Made by a program: the position numbers and the translations under genes. Source: Oxytricha trifallax (lineage: Eukaryota > Ciliophora > Spirotrichea > Sporadotrichida > Oxytrichidae). Taken from it: DNA of 64,000 bases. The notes under the pieces are model-generated. The model searched no databases. It was not told the DNA's origin and worked only from the letters and a program-made list of their open reading frames with translations. Positions 24,813 through 35,968 of the stretch are shown piece after piece. The stretch spans positions 62,001 to 126,000 of the forward strand of contig ARYC01000107.1 of assembly GCA_000711775.1 (NCBI GenBank), given 5' to 3'. Within the stretch, counting starts at the first letter, position 1, and each line of letters starts with the position of its first letter.

Positions 24813-25144
24813 AAGATCATAGTGAATTATGTGAGACAATTAAGTTTCATCATATTCCAAATCATTCAAATTATATTGGTATATATAAGTAAAAATTATT
24901 AATAATCAGGGTTTTGGGGTAAGATATATATTTAGGGATACATATTATTAAGACTTTCGAACTAAAATGGTGATTCGATTGATATTTTATCTATAAATTT
25001 ATATGATTGTGAGAGTAGTTAGAATTATATCAGCAAAATAAATTCACAAAATTTATGTTTTTCTTTTAAAGTATATTAATATCTTAAGTCTTAAATTAAA
25101 TTATTATTCATTTTCATCATTCATGTGCTTTAATTTATATTCAA

Positions 25145-26659
25145 TCATTTATCCCAGTAGGTAAGATTTCCATTATTTTGAACTGCTTGATGATTGGTGA
25201 CCTTTCTCTTTCCAACCTGTGAGCTGTCATCAGGGGCATTGCTGAAGTTGAAAATGTCATTTCCAGTTCTATCTCTATAATCAAATTTGCGGGCGCTAGC
25301 TGAGGACATCTATGATTAATTGTCACGTCTATTATCCTCTATCTTCATTACTCCTCCAATTGAAGAGTGAAGTTGATTCACTCCTTAAATCTTGGAGGCT
25401 CCCTTCTTTGGTACGTATACTGTTCCTAAGTGTCTTTCCTACTGCTCAACGTGCAAATTATCAATATCTCTGCTCTTTGGCTGCTTAATCTCATCAGCTA
25501 GGGCGAAGTGCTCTTTTCCAGTTTTCTCTGGGGACACAATTTTGGTGCTGTTCATATTGATCTTATCTACTCTGTTATAGAACTCGTCACTACAAATCAA
25601 TTAGGTTATTCATGGTTTTTTAAACAAAATTCTAATAGTTTACCCATTAAGCTTTCTGAAGATCTCCTTTCCAAATTGATTGTAAGTCTGGAAATCACCG
25701 CTCTCATGCTTTCTAATCAGTTTGTCAATGTTGGCATCAATTGGCACGTTGAGCTCACCGAGGGAAGCTCTGAATGCATTTTGATTAATACTTCCCTTGG
25801 TATAGTCTTTGATGGTATTTGCCATTCTCTCTTAGAAGGCATTTTAAGAAGCACCTCCATCTCCTATGAAATGATTGTTAAGAATACCAACTAGGTTTTG
25901 TTTTATATATCTTACCTGCTTTCTTATTTCTTTGACCTCTGTGGAAGTTCAAATCGTATGGATTCATAGGTGGGTTGTAAGTAGCATTTGCTCTTTGATC
26001 CTTATTGTAGTTCAAACTCTATAAAGTAAGTTAATGTAAGGCTTTTGGGGGTTTATTTCGCGGTGTATTAAAAATTATTGATGAAAGATAGTATATCAGA
26101 GTGCGATCCACAATAATAAAATGTTAATAATGATCATTACCTGCGCAATTTTAGAGTAATCACATTTTGTGTATTTCTGTGTTCTGACGTAGCTGATAAA
26201 CTCTGGAGTGGCTGGAATACCAACACCCTAAAACATATGATTAAAATTGTAAAACATACAGATTCCACTTGCTTGATGAATCCATCTGCGTCTATCTTGC
26301 CACTATCAAATTTCTTGAAGACATCATACAAGTTATTTGATGCTGTATCTGCGAACTATATTCAATTTGTTATTAATCACTGCTAATCTTTTATTTATAA
26401 CCAAAGACCTAATTAATAATAAATTTTCCTCTTTAAACATCAATTTCACTATTTAATTCAAAGCCCCAATATTAATTAATATTTTATCATATAAAATCTT
26501 AACATATTTTTCAAACACTTAATCTTTTTTATATAATGTGCTTACTCTTTAACTTTTAACAGTGGAGGTTGTCATAACTGAGGCCTTGCTTTCCTGAGAA
26601 TCAGATCTCTTCTTAGCGGCGAAGCCATTCTTTTGTGAAGCTGTTTTACTTGCGTACAT
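25145..26659 (-). CDS. EF-hand-like protein, possibly cytoskeletal, with five introns
   Basis: Start ATG 26659 (MYASKTASQKNGFAAKKR); stop TGA 25147-25145 after NGNLTYWDK. Introns on the plus map: 26356-26545, 26228-26259 (32 nt), 26019-26140, 25864-25915 and 25590-25643, all GT-AG on the gene strand. The first and third are long and probably contain IESs; for the third a repeat GTTAAT at 26030 and 26123 would leave a 29-nt intron. Domain text: NLYDVFKKFDSGKIDADGFI (EF-hand-like helix-loop-helix with a degenerate loop), IPATPEFISYVRTQKYTKCD, and a second pair around TIKDYTKGSINQNAFRASLG. The C-terminal half is polar. The pattern resembles ciliate/flagellate EF-hand-containing axonemal or cortical proteins, but I cannot name the family. 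Confidence 0.8.
26030..26122. other. Probable IES inside an intron, pointer GTTAAT
   Basis: GTTAAT at 26030-26035 and 26123-26128. Excision of 93 bp would reduce the 122-nt intron to 29 nt, in the usual spirotrich range. Confidence 0.5.
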
Positions 26660-26949
26660 ATTAATAAATATTTTATACTTTTCACAATTTTTTATATTAA
26701 AACTTTATTTTCACAGATATAACTCACAATGTGATCTCGAAAGTTAATGTATTGTGATTTAAAATTTTATAGAAAATCATAATAGAAAGAATATGGAAAT
26801 GTTTCTTATTAAAGATTTTAAATAAAATAATCTTAGATTTCAAACTTCTATGGAAAATTAACATGTTAAAAGATAATTATTAACAATTTGGTTCTTAATT
26901 TATTTTATCAATTTACTGTATTTCTTATTAACTTCAGCTTCTGAATTCA

Positions 26950-27553
26950 TCATTAAGTTACTATTTATCTAAATTATAATATAAATGACTTTACAGTATT
27001 TATCATTAAAATCCCTTACTGTTAATAATGAATATTATAATATTTATAGTTAATTTACTAGTCATTTCTTCCTCTTTTATATATGTTTTAATTACCTCCT
27101 TGCCCAAACTATTAGTAATTTTACTGCTGATTCTACTATTGTTACTATTATTACTACTGTTATTATAACTGCTACTGTGCAAATTGTTGCTATTAGTACT
27201 GTCTATTACTGGCATTAGTTGTGCTTTTCATTCTTTAATTGTATTTTTGAGTCATGGAATTTTGGAATTCATTGATTTGGTCAGATTCCCAAAACGGAGA
27301 ATCTTTTCTTCCATCGTTTATCTGTCCAATTGCACTGATTTTATTAAACATTAGTCAATAATATGTTAATTATAAGTAAGTAAATGGGAATACATATAAT
27401 GAAATTAATAATATAGTTTATAAATATATATATATATAAGTAAGTTACAGGTTTATCGTTAAGAATAGCACCAAGGAAGGGACTTTTAATTTGAAACGGT
27501 TCATCTTTGAGATCAAGTTCCTCTTCTGGAATTATTTGGGAAAATCTATTCAT
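26950..27553 (-). CDS. Polyglutamine-tailed small protein
   Basis: A first segment from ATG 27553 reads MNRFSQIIPEEELDLKDEPF and IKSPFLGAILNDKP. After an AT-rich gap (about 27352-27448) coding resumes as MFNKISAIGQINDGRKDSPF, with its own ATG at 27351, then WESDQINEFQNSMTQKYNQ. The gap shifts frame and must hold an IES or intron; alternatively 27351 is the true start. The tail is a glutamine tract of roughly 40 residues broken by a few N, Y, F, L and G, encoded by a mix of TAA, TAG, CAA and CAG; a standard code would see dozens of stops. The frame then runs to TGA 26952-26950, perhaps past the real end. Function unknown. Confidence 0.65.
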
Positions 27554-27554
27554 A

Positions 27555-28640
27555 TCATGTTGCTACTGCACTTTTAAACATTAATTATAAATAAGATATT
27601 TAGTACTTTTATTAGATAAGTTTATATTTCTGAAGGGGGAGGGACCCTTTTTAGCACTGTTTGATTAGTTATTCTGTCGTGATCTTGTAACCGCTATATT
27701 ATTTTAACCTCTGATTTGCATATTTAAATAATTGATTTTATAAAAAGCATATAAATTCATGTAATTGAATAATTTAGAATATCAACATTTTTATATAATA
27801 CTAGTTCCTATTATGAATTTATTGCACAACTTTAGTGGTCTTTGACTTCCAGTCACTTCTACCGCCTCCAACACCAGAAGCAACAGCCACGCCAGCCAAT
27901 CTGCCATCATTAAATGACATCTCAAACTACCCGAAGCCTCCTCCAATCAACTGATCAATAGTGAGATTGTTGTCCCCTTCCCCACTTTGATCAAACACTC
28001 GTTCCTTGATTGCTCTCTTGAGATCACTAATCTCTTGCAAAACCCTGCAATCATGACATAATCGGTTGCCATTATCCAGTAAAGTAAGTTGCTGGATGCT
28101 TGTTTTTACTCTATTAAGTGCTTGTTGCATGCGATCACCCTGCTTCAACTGCTTCAAGTAGGCTTTATTCAGGATTTCGTGGTCTTTCTCCAGTTCTATG
28201 TATTTCTCACGGATTTTAGCAAGTGCCTCTTCAAGTTAATGCGAGTATTGCTTCAATTCAGCTTTTGACTCTTTAATTTTTGGGTATATACATAAACACA
28301 TTGAAAAAGTAGATTATATCTATTTTAGTTTTATGTTGACAAAGAAAACAAGATTAATAAATTCAGAGAAACAATGAAAAGAAATGTATGTTTAAATATA
28401 GGGAAAGTATAAAGTATATTGAAAATATATTAAGCAAATCACCCAATAATTTTGAGTTTATTTTATGTTGACTATGGATAATTCAATGTTCTCTAGAAAT
28501 TCAGAGGGACTGTTTACATGAATGGATGAGCTTTCTACTAATTATTGATATAGCTATTCTTATTTTACTTGTTTTATTGCTAGTTAAAGCGATTGCTGTT
28601 TGGAAATCGCTGAGATTACTGATTATTCTAGTTTTTAAGA
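27555..28640 (-). CDS. Coiled-coil protein, 5' limit uncertain
   Basis: Function not recognised. The minus strand reads ISKQQSLQLAIKQVKQEQLY and SSSIHVNSPSEFLENIELS, then an IES (28329-28460), then a long coiled coil: KIKESKAELKQYSHQLEEAL, KIREKYIELEKDHEILNKAY, MQQALNRVKTSIQQL, a CHDC pair and LQEISDLKRAIKERVFDQ. It closes with a small Gly-rich module (IDQLIGGGFGQF, AVASGVGGGRSDW). The frame stays open to TGA 27557-27555, two bases from the next gene's ATG; the true end is probably near 27820. Upstream, 28660-28830 reads MKTIKIVEIQSKSQNAYKVV in another frame and may be the 5' part. Confidence 0.65.
28329..28460. other. IES, pointer TTTTATGTTGAC
   Basis: A 12-bp direct repeat at 28329-28340 and 28461-28472. 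Excision of 132 bp keeps the minus-strand coiled-coil frame open. Confidence 0.75.
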
Positions 28641-28836
28641 AAAAATTAGAAAGTTAATAGCAAGAACCTTTAATCATAAAATGGAATATTCCATGTACAG
28701 AGAACACTATAAAATATATACATTATGGGATATTATAGAATTTGACCTGCAACTTTATGACTCTTCTAGTGTTTGAGAATAACAACTTTATATGCATTTT
28801 ATGACTTAGATTAGATTTCAACTATCTTTATTGTTT

Positions 28837-30364
28837 TCATGACTTCCAAGACAACTCCAACTGATAAGCTTAAATGTATTAAATATAAAATAAATTTGCC
28901 TTTAGTGCATTAACAAACAACAAATTTTAGTTTTTAGTACTGTATACAGTTTGTTGGTACTATTATTGTTTATGATGAATGTGATTTTATTAGATTTCAT
29001 CGTCAGTCTACTCCTCTTCCTCTTCCTGTTGATTATTTGTTTATTCCTCTTCTTACTCTTCTTGTTCTTCCTCCTCTTCCTCATCATCTTTATGCTCATA
29101 TCTCTCAGTTTGCTCTTCATATCCATCATTATCCTGCTCTTACTCATCATATTCCTGCTCTTCTTCTTCGTTTTAATCATAAATTAATACAGTTCTCTTG
29201 GTTTACTCCTCATAAGAAGCATTTTATTTGTCAGCATCAGAGCCTAATTCTAAATTAAGATCAAATTTCATATTTTTAGTTAGTTGTATATTTGGTGAGT
29301 AGAGTCCGCCGTCCTTTCTGATCTGTGCCTATTTTTTTAATTCTTTCTTGGTTTTTTTGCCAACACTCAATCCTATGCTTAAAATTTGCTTTCTCAACCT
29401 GCCGATGTCGTCATGTGCTTAGTCTAAAATTATAAAAAATCTGGAATGTCTATCGAAACCTTGGAGTTTGAGAAAATAAAATACAAAGCATTAATAGGTT
29501 TTAAAAATAATTGGATAGTCCAGCTGCAGCTTGAGCTTCTCGTTTTCCTCTACGACATTTGATATTTTCTTGTTAGAATACACATTGACTCTCAATTCAA
29601 AAAGTTTATCCCTCAGCTCTTCATCCTCTTCAACATATTCCTCGAGTATTTTCTCAACTTCAAGCCACTTTCGCTCTTTGTTCTGCATAAAATACTCTTT
29701 TCTCTCTAGTTTGTCTTTGAGTTCAGTGAGCTACTCTTCGTATAATTAAGCGTTTTCCTGTTCTTTTGCTTGTTATTCGTTGAAAATTTACTGTAAAAGC
29801 AATATTTGAGCGTTGGCCTCGTCAAGCTCCTAGTAAACGGACTTCAGCCGCATTCTTAGCAATACGTTTTCATCATTATAAAATTAAGAATATACTGTAA
29901 TCCCTTAAGAATTCACAAATTGGGTGAATATGGTGTGAGAGCATAGTACCATAATATACAAATAATTACTTTTATATATCATTAAGCTTGTTGATAAGCG
30001 CTCCTTCAACTTAAGACAGCACTTTACACTGCAATAAATCACAAATAATCCCTTTGTTAATATCCAGAGTCATCTGCAGATCTTGAATCTACTCGTTTAG
30101 ATGCTTCTTTTCCTGCTCCTGGAAGTTCTGCTTGGCCCTCTTGAGAGACTCCACATGAACATCAGTGACTTCCTACGTGAATAAAACAGGGTTTGAGAAT
30201 GGCTTGGTCAGTGTGGTCTGCAAGTGATTGTTGTTTTCCTGGTTCAATTAAGTAGGCATTGATTGGTAGTTTTGTTGTTATTACTGCTGATAGTGGTGGT
30301 TATTAGAGTTTATATGATGATTGTTATTGTTATTGCCAGTTTTTGTCATTGTTTATTTTGACAT
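28837..30364 (-). CDS. Coiled-coil protein with a Glu-rich C-terminus, two IESs
   Basis: Start ATG 30364 (MSKQTMTKTGNNNN; TAA read as Gln between two ATGs) and stop TGA 28839-28837. An N/Q/H-rich head is followed by a long parallel coiled coil: SLKRAKQNFQEQEKKHLNEQ, RMRLKSVYQELDEANAQILL, EEQLTELKDKLERKEYFMQN, KWLEVEKILEEYVEEDEELR and a heptad segment LRKQILSIGLSVGKKTKKEL. Then comes KDGGLYSPNIQLTKNMKF and an acidic tail with long E/Q/D runs (about 28985-29165). IESs at 29420-29515 (pointer TAGTC) and 29872-29977 (pointer ATCATTA) restore the frame. The architecture suggests a cytoskeletal or scaffold protein; no specific family. Confidence 0.82.
29420..29515. other. IES, pointer TAGTC
   Basis: TAGTC at 29420-29424 and 29516-29520, same codon phase. 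Excision of 96 bp joins EKLKLQLD to QAHDDIGRLRKQ, continuing the heptads. Confidence 0.75.
29872..29977. other. IES, pointer ATCATTA
   Basis: ATCATTA at 29872-29878 and 29978-29984. Excision of 106 bp joins ALINKLND to ENVLLRMRLK. Confidence 0.85.
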
Positions 30365-30677
30365 TTTTATTATTATTTAAGCAAATAATGTGGAAAATAT
30401 TAAAGTTTTAAGTTAAGACTAGTTTTTTAAAGTTTAATAAAAAAAGACTGTTCTTTTTAATTATATTTAACTCAGTAATAGTTAGTGAAATCAATAGTAA
30501 ATTAAACAAGTGATATTTTAGAGATAAATCTACGAATGTATAAGAGGTTTATATAATTAATTTAAAATAAGAAAAACTAGAACCCCTAGATATCATAAAT
30601 AGTAAATATTTGAATATTATTAAAATAAATTAAATCATTAATTATGATATTTATTTAATAATATTCGATTTTTTCTA

Positions 30678-32227
30678 TCAATTCTATAAGTCCTACTATT
30701 ATTCTGATTATTATTCTTTTTAATTATCTTGTTGTTCTTATTCTGCTATTTATATTTATTACTCATCATCTTGTTGATCTTACTATGCTTTTTCTTCTTA
30801 GTATTCTGGCATTTGATACTAAAGGTTGCGACTCCCCAGGATCTCCTTCATCCTCAGGTATATGCTGTTCACTTTATCATTCATGTTTACCATTGATACC
30901 TCCATTGACAGTAGCTTCAAAGCGTCTTAATGTGTGATCAGAGGTATTCCATCTAGTGGGCTATTTTGTGAGTTTTAAGTGAAATCTTAATTTTAAAATG
31001 GATTCATTGGGGGTTATTGGAGTGGTAGGATTTAGAGCTAATCTATAGGATTGTTAAAGAGGGAGAGTGTACTTGAGGGTACATCTGGCTAATTGCTTGA
31101 TAAAACTGTGCTTAAAATGGTGTTATTAAAGGGTTGATTATGGGCAGACTTAGAGAAGATATTTGATTTTATAAGCATAGAGATCGCTCTCTGGACTTTT
31201 TCTTGCTACTTTACAGCTCTTTTCAACATAGGCCTTAAAATTATGAAAGCGTTCATGAATCCACCTTAACGTGATTTACTCAATTTTTTCCAAGCCTCTT
31301 CTACTCCGTTTAACCCTCTTGCTGACTAAATTTGTGAAATTAACATTAAATAATACATAAAAAATAGAATATACTTACTTTAAATGGCTTGTCTAATTTA
31401 TGACTGATTTTATGATTAATTAACTCAAACTTCTCGATGACTTCTCGCTTACGTTTTTTATCATTCTTACTCTTCATAAAATTTGTACTTATTTAATTCT
31501 GAGTGGCATCCTTCTTTCGATTAGCACTGGGCTTTTTTATCCCCTTGCCTAATTATAACTCTTCATATTCTTAGCACGGCTGTGCATTCATTTTCCAATT
31601 ATTCTTACAATCTTTGAAAAATAGTTTAGTATTCGAAGTCAAAGTTCCCTATATGCAACTGAAAATATTTGAGGTGTACCTCTAGTTGTCCTTTTTTCGC
31701 ATATACCTGAAATATGGTGTCATGTACTCTTGTATAAAATCGAAGGAAAGTGGCTTGTTTTCGTTTTCTTTAAAGATTCCAATTAAAAAGCCGATAATAG
31801 TCTGTCGAAATCGCACTAAACTATAGTCCCATTCCTACTCTCGATCAAAAGCATCTAATATCCTCTACTGCGAATGTGTTAATGGAGTGTCATCCTCTGA
31901 TTTTTGTAGTTCAATGGGCTTCTTAAAATCAAAACAAGCAAGAGGATTGTCTGATTTTGCCTTCTCTTTTTTGTTCTTTTTTACTTAAAGAATTGCAGAA
32001 TCTTCTTATAATTGATCCAAATCGGTGCTTGAAGATCGATTTTTCTTACAACTTGAATTCGTATCCTAATTATTAACTGATTTTTTGACATAATCAGGCA
32101 AATAGCTATCGTAGTCAAAAGTTACACTATTATTTTAATAAATATCATCGTTTTCTACATTATCTTGATTGAAAAGTATTTTACTATTTATTTTCGCTTC
32201 TAATTCTTTGAAAAAGTCTACACTCAT
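30678..32227 (-). CDS. Basic/Q-rich protein of unknown function, IES-free
   Basis: Start ATG 32227 (MSVDFFKELEAKINSKILF); one 53-nt GT-AG intron at 31326-31378; stop TGA 30680-30678. About 480 residues. Regions: an acidic N-terminus; a hydrophobic-helical block FRQTIIGFLIGIFKENENKP, YMTPYFRYMRKKDNQRYTSN and LFFKDCKNNWKMNAQP; a basic stretch KSKNDKKRKREVIEKFELI that looks like a nuclear localisation signal; a conserved-looking block GLNGVEEAWKKLSKSRQGGF and AFIILRPMLKRAVKQQ; and a C-terminal glutamine tail with mixed TAA/TAG/CAA codons. Unlike its neighbours it needs no IES removal. A DNA- or RNA-binding role is only a guess from the basic patch. Confidence 0.85.
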
Positions 32228-32821
32228 TGGTTTATTTATGATAAAAAAAGTGTCTGAGATTTTAATTTAGATTATTTAGTTATTGACTTTATTTCTGATT
32301 TCAATTGAATATTTAAATCATAGCATTAACTTAAAAATTAACTATAGGTTTAGAACAAGAAGTATATTTGTATTCGTTAATAGTAAATTCAAACAATCAT
32401 AAAGCAATAGAAGTTCTAATAAAATATTCATAGATAAGAAAAAAAAGCTTAATAAGATAAATAAAGTTTAATGAGTTAAGACAAACTTAAGTTATCATAA
32501 GAGAGTTAAGTCAAAAACTATTAATAAACTGTCTTATATAAGAAGTAGTTTTTTAACATAATTTATATATTCATTTGCCCATTGATGGCTTGAATGATTC
32601 ATACCCTCTTAACAAATACTCTAAATGTCTCTCATTTATTATTACCATATTGTTTAAATATTCAAAAACTTACATAAAATTCAGTAAATTAATGAGAGAA
32701 TGTTCCATTAAATGAATATTCTTGATAAACTAATTCTTTTAAGCCATGGAATTCAGGAAATAATTAATAATTAAATCTATAGAAATAATAGAGAATTCTA
32801 GAACTTAATCGTAAAGTAATC
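32228..32821. other. AT-rich intergenic region between divergent genes
   Basis: Separates the minus-strand gene starting at 32227 from the plus-strand gene starting at 32822. It presumably holds both 5' flanks; no coding frame seen. Confidence 0.5.
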
Positions 32822-35302
32822 ATGGAGCACAAAGCTGAGGAAAAGAAAAACCTCGGAAATGAGGAATTCAAGAAAGGAAACTACTAAAAAGCCATTAAAT
32901 TTTATACTGAAGCAATCGGTAAGTTGTTCTTGCAAGGAATTGGTTTGTTTTTAATGTGTGGTTGTTGTATTTTTACAAGTTCGTCCATGCATATCATAAT
33001 ATAATCTTCCTTTTTACTCTGATTTGATGTTTCAATCACCCATCTATACAAAATTATTAGTTGTTTAGTGCTTTAATTTTGATAGGGAATTTATATTAAT
33101 CTTAAATGTCTAATATTTCTTAGAATGTAAAATATTGTACTATAAAGTTAAAATTTTCTTTGCCATCTAAATGAATCAAGTGAATAACGAATATTACTTT
33201 AGAAATTTAGCCAAGCGAAGCAATTTTCACCAATAGAGCTATATCGAAAATCAACATGAAATAATTCAAGGAAGCCATTGAAGACTGCATTCAAGCTCTG
33301 AATCTAAATCCAAACTTCGGCAAGGCGTATAAGCGCATGTTCAGAGCCTACCTTTCTCTCGGAGAGCTTGAGGTAAGTTATAAAATTCAAATATTATTTA
33401 CAATATATTGGAATTGATTGTTTGGATCCTAGTAAAATTGATACTAAATTTAACTCACACACTTATTCCTATGTGTGATTCCTAAACATTTTCCTATTAA
33501 GTTCAATAAAACCTTTGACATAATATGATTTTAATATGAGTTACTTTATAGAAAGCTAAGGAAGCTATTATCAAGGCTATGACCCTAGATCCAAACGACA
33601 AGACAAACTAAAATGACATGAAGGTGTACGACAGCGTTTAAAATCTTGAAAGAGTGGTTTAACGTTCAATTGAGAACAAAGAGTTTGACACGGCAGTGAC
33701 TTACGTTAGCCAAATTCTTCAAGAATGTGTGGCATCTGAGAAACACTCACTTTTGAAAATAGAGCTACTCTTAAAAGCTTCAAAGCTTAAGGAAGCAGTA
33801 GACTTCACCAGAGAATTAATTCTCAACCCAGTTTTTCAAAATAATGCAAATATCAAGGGAGCAAGAGGACGTCTTCTTGTTTATAATGGGGACGATGTAG
33901 AGGGCAAGAAGTAGCTTCAAGCTGCTCTATAATTAGACCCAGATAATGAATAACTTAAGCAAGCCATAAAGAACATAAGATTGCAGAATGACTTGAAGGA
34001 ATAGGCTGGAGAGCTTTTCAAAGCGAACAAGATCCAGGAAGCAATTGAGAAGTTTAAAGAGTGCCTTGAAATTGATCCACTTAACATTAACTATAATGCA
34101 ACTATCAATTTTAACCTGGGTATGGCTTATAACAAGTTAAAAAAGAATGAGGAAGCTCTTGCTGCTTTGAATAATTGGGGGTTATTAAAATACTCTGAGA
34201 ATCTTTATTAAAATGCTGAATTAATTTCAAGGGATTTACGTGCATGATTTATTTTACTTCCCCTCAAATAAAGCAATTTAGTTAAATCCAAACTATCCCA
34301 AGGCTCTCGTAAAGAGAGGTGAAGTAAACACTGCCCTCGGAAATCACGAGGAGGCACTCAGAGATTATCAGGCCGCAAGTCAAATTGATTAAAGTAAGTT
34401 AATTTTAATGTTATTAACACAATTATAGCTGGTTTTGGAGTGCAAGAGAAAATCAAAGTTGCTAAGTAAAAGGCAAAAGAAGCTGCAAAGAAGGATTACT
34501 ATGCTATTATGGGAGTTGATAAGAAGGCAACAGATGATGAAATTAAGAAGGCATATAAGAAATTGTGTGGTATCAATATTATTAGTAGGATCGATCATTA
34601 TCCGAGAATTAAATTTAATCAAAATATAACTAACCTTGAAATTAGCATTAAAATGGCATCCAGACAGAAACTAGGGCGGTAGTGACGAATAAAAAGCCAA
34701 AGCAGATAAGATGTTTAAGGATATAAACGAAGCATATACGGTGCTAAGCGATCCAAGCAAGAGAAAGTAATACGATTTAGGAGGTTTTGATCCCAGTGAT
34801 CCAGACAGTGGATTCGGAGGAGGCGGTGGCTCATTTGAGATGAACATAGACCCAAATGATATATTCAAGATGTTCTTTGGCGGAGCTGGTGGTACTGGAG
34901 GTATTATTAATTGAATATAATTCTTTGTTGTTAAATTGTGTTAAATATTAAATCGTAAATATATTTGGCATGGGTGGCTTCTAAGGTATGGGAGGTTAAT
35001 CTGCAGGAGGCTCACGCTAAGGAGGCATGGGCGGAATGGGAGGCTAATCTGCAGGAGGCTCACGCTAAGGAGGCATGGGCGGTATGGGAGGAATGGGCGG
35101 CATGCCATTCGGATTCTTCAGCCAAGGAGGCGGCGGCGGTGAAGACATATTTGCAGGCATGGGAGGAGGCGGATTCCCAGGTTTCGGTCCTATGGGTGGC
35201 AGCTTCCAGGGCATGGGTGGAATGGGTGGCATGGGTGGCCAGTAAGCCAGATCTCAAAATTAAGCCAAAGCTGGAAGTAACTAACAAAGACGGGCAAATT
35301 GA
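32822..35302 (+). CDS. DNAJC7: TPR-J domain co-chaperone, DNAJC7/TPR2 type
   Basis: Hsp70/Hsp90 co-chaperone. ATG 32822 (MEHKAEEKKNLGNEEFKKGN). Multiple TPR repeats: GNYQKAIKFYTEAIE, TNRAISKINMKQFKEAIEDC, NPNFGKAYKRMFRAYLSLG, then GELFKANKIQEAIEKFKECL and KALVKRGEVNTALGNHEEAL. The J domain follows: DYYAIMGVDKKATDDEIKKA, the HPDRN catalytic loop (across an IES) and FKDINEAYTVLSDPSKRKQY. Then a Gly/Met-rich C-terminus with tandem QSAGGSRQGGMGG repeats; stop TGA 35300-35302. Introns: 32919-33202 and 33373-33551 (both long, probably with IESs), 34394-34428 and 34901-34985. IESs 34170-34266 and 34559-34637 split the last TPR and the J domain. Confidence 0.93.
34170..34266. other. IES in TPR region, pointer AATAA
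   Basis: AATAA at 34170-34174 and 34267-34271. Excision of 97 bp restores ALAALNKAIQLNPNYPKAL, a canonical TPR. Confidence 0.9.
34559..34637. other. IES splitting the J domain, pointer GAAATT
   Basis: GAAATT at 34559-34564 and 34638-34643. Excision of 79 bp restores KKAYKKLALKWHPDRN, the helix II-HPD loop. Confidence 0.93.
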
Positions 35303-35490
35303 GTTTGAAGGTAGTAGATTGATCTAGATCCACAAAATTTCATGTGTAAAAATACAAATACAATAATTTAAACAACATTAGAATGCTATTTAGAGTTAAC
35401 TCGTCTATGCCTTCTATCATAGACTAAAAATACACTATCGTAGGAATACATTTGAATTTGGAAAAATGAATTGAATTAAAAATAATTAAT

Positions 35491-35796
35491 TAAATTATTG
35501 GCAGTTAACTTTCAGGATAGCTAGACAATATGGTACTTGTTCGAGAGAGAATTTAAAATTAGCTGGACTTTACTATTGGCAGAACCCCTCTATCTCATCC
35601 CTGAAGTGAAATAAATTAACCTTAATTTTGGCATTAAAATTAGCTAAACAAATCACTAAAATTAAGGTTAATTTATCTCACTTGAGGGATGAGATAGAGG
35701 GGTTCTGCCAATAGTAAAGTCCAGCTAATTTTAAATTCTCTCTCGAACAAGTACCATATTGTCTAGCTATCCTGAAAGTTAACTGCCAATAATTTA
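35491..35796. repeat. 306-bp palindrome (second foldback class)
   Basis: Left arm from TAAATTATTGGCAGTTAACT mirrored by AGTTAACTGCCAATAATTTA at the right end; arms about 140 bp with only a few mismatches around a 28-nt loop near 35640-35660. Its tips (TTGGCAG/CTGCCAA) and lack of C-runs set it apart from the TGTTCTRACCG elements. No coding capacity; it lies between two genes. Confidence 0.85.
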
Positions 35797-35968
35797 ATTT
35801 ATTATTTTAAATTCAAATGTATTCCTACAATATTAATCTAAATGCTTTAATTTACTATACAAATTCCAGAAATTTCCTATTTTACAATGTAAATCTCATA
35901 ATGATTTTAATCTCGATAATTTCTTTCAAAGAAAGAAAATAATAATTTAAATATAATCTAAATTAAAA

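Noticed and set aside
28951..29258. Plus-strand Leu/Phe/Ser-rich ORFs and minus-strand Lys/Arg/Met-rich ORF
   Set aside because: They are other-frame readings of the Glu-rich tail of the coiled-coil gene at 28837-30364.
34965..35327. Trp/Ala/Glu-rich plus-strand ORF and its antisense
   Set aside because: Shadow of the Gly/Met-rich C-terminus of the DNAJC7-type co-chaperone.
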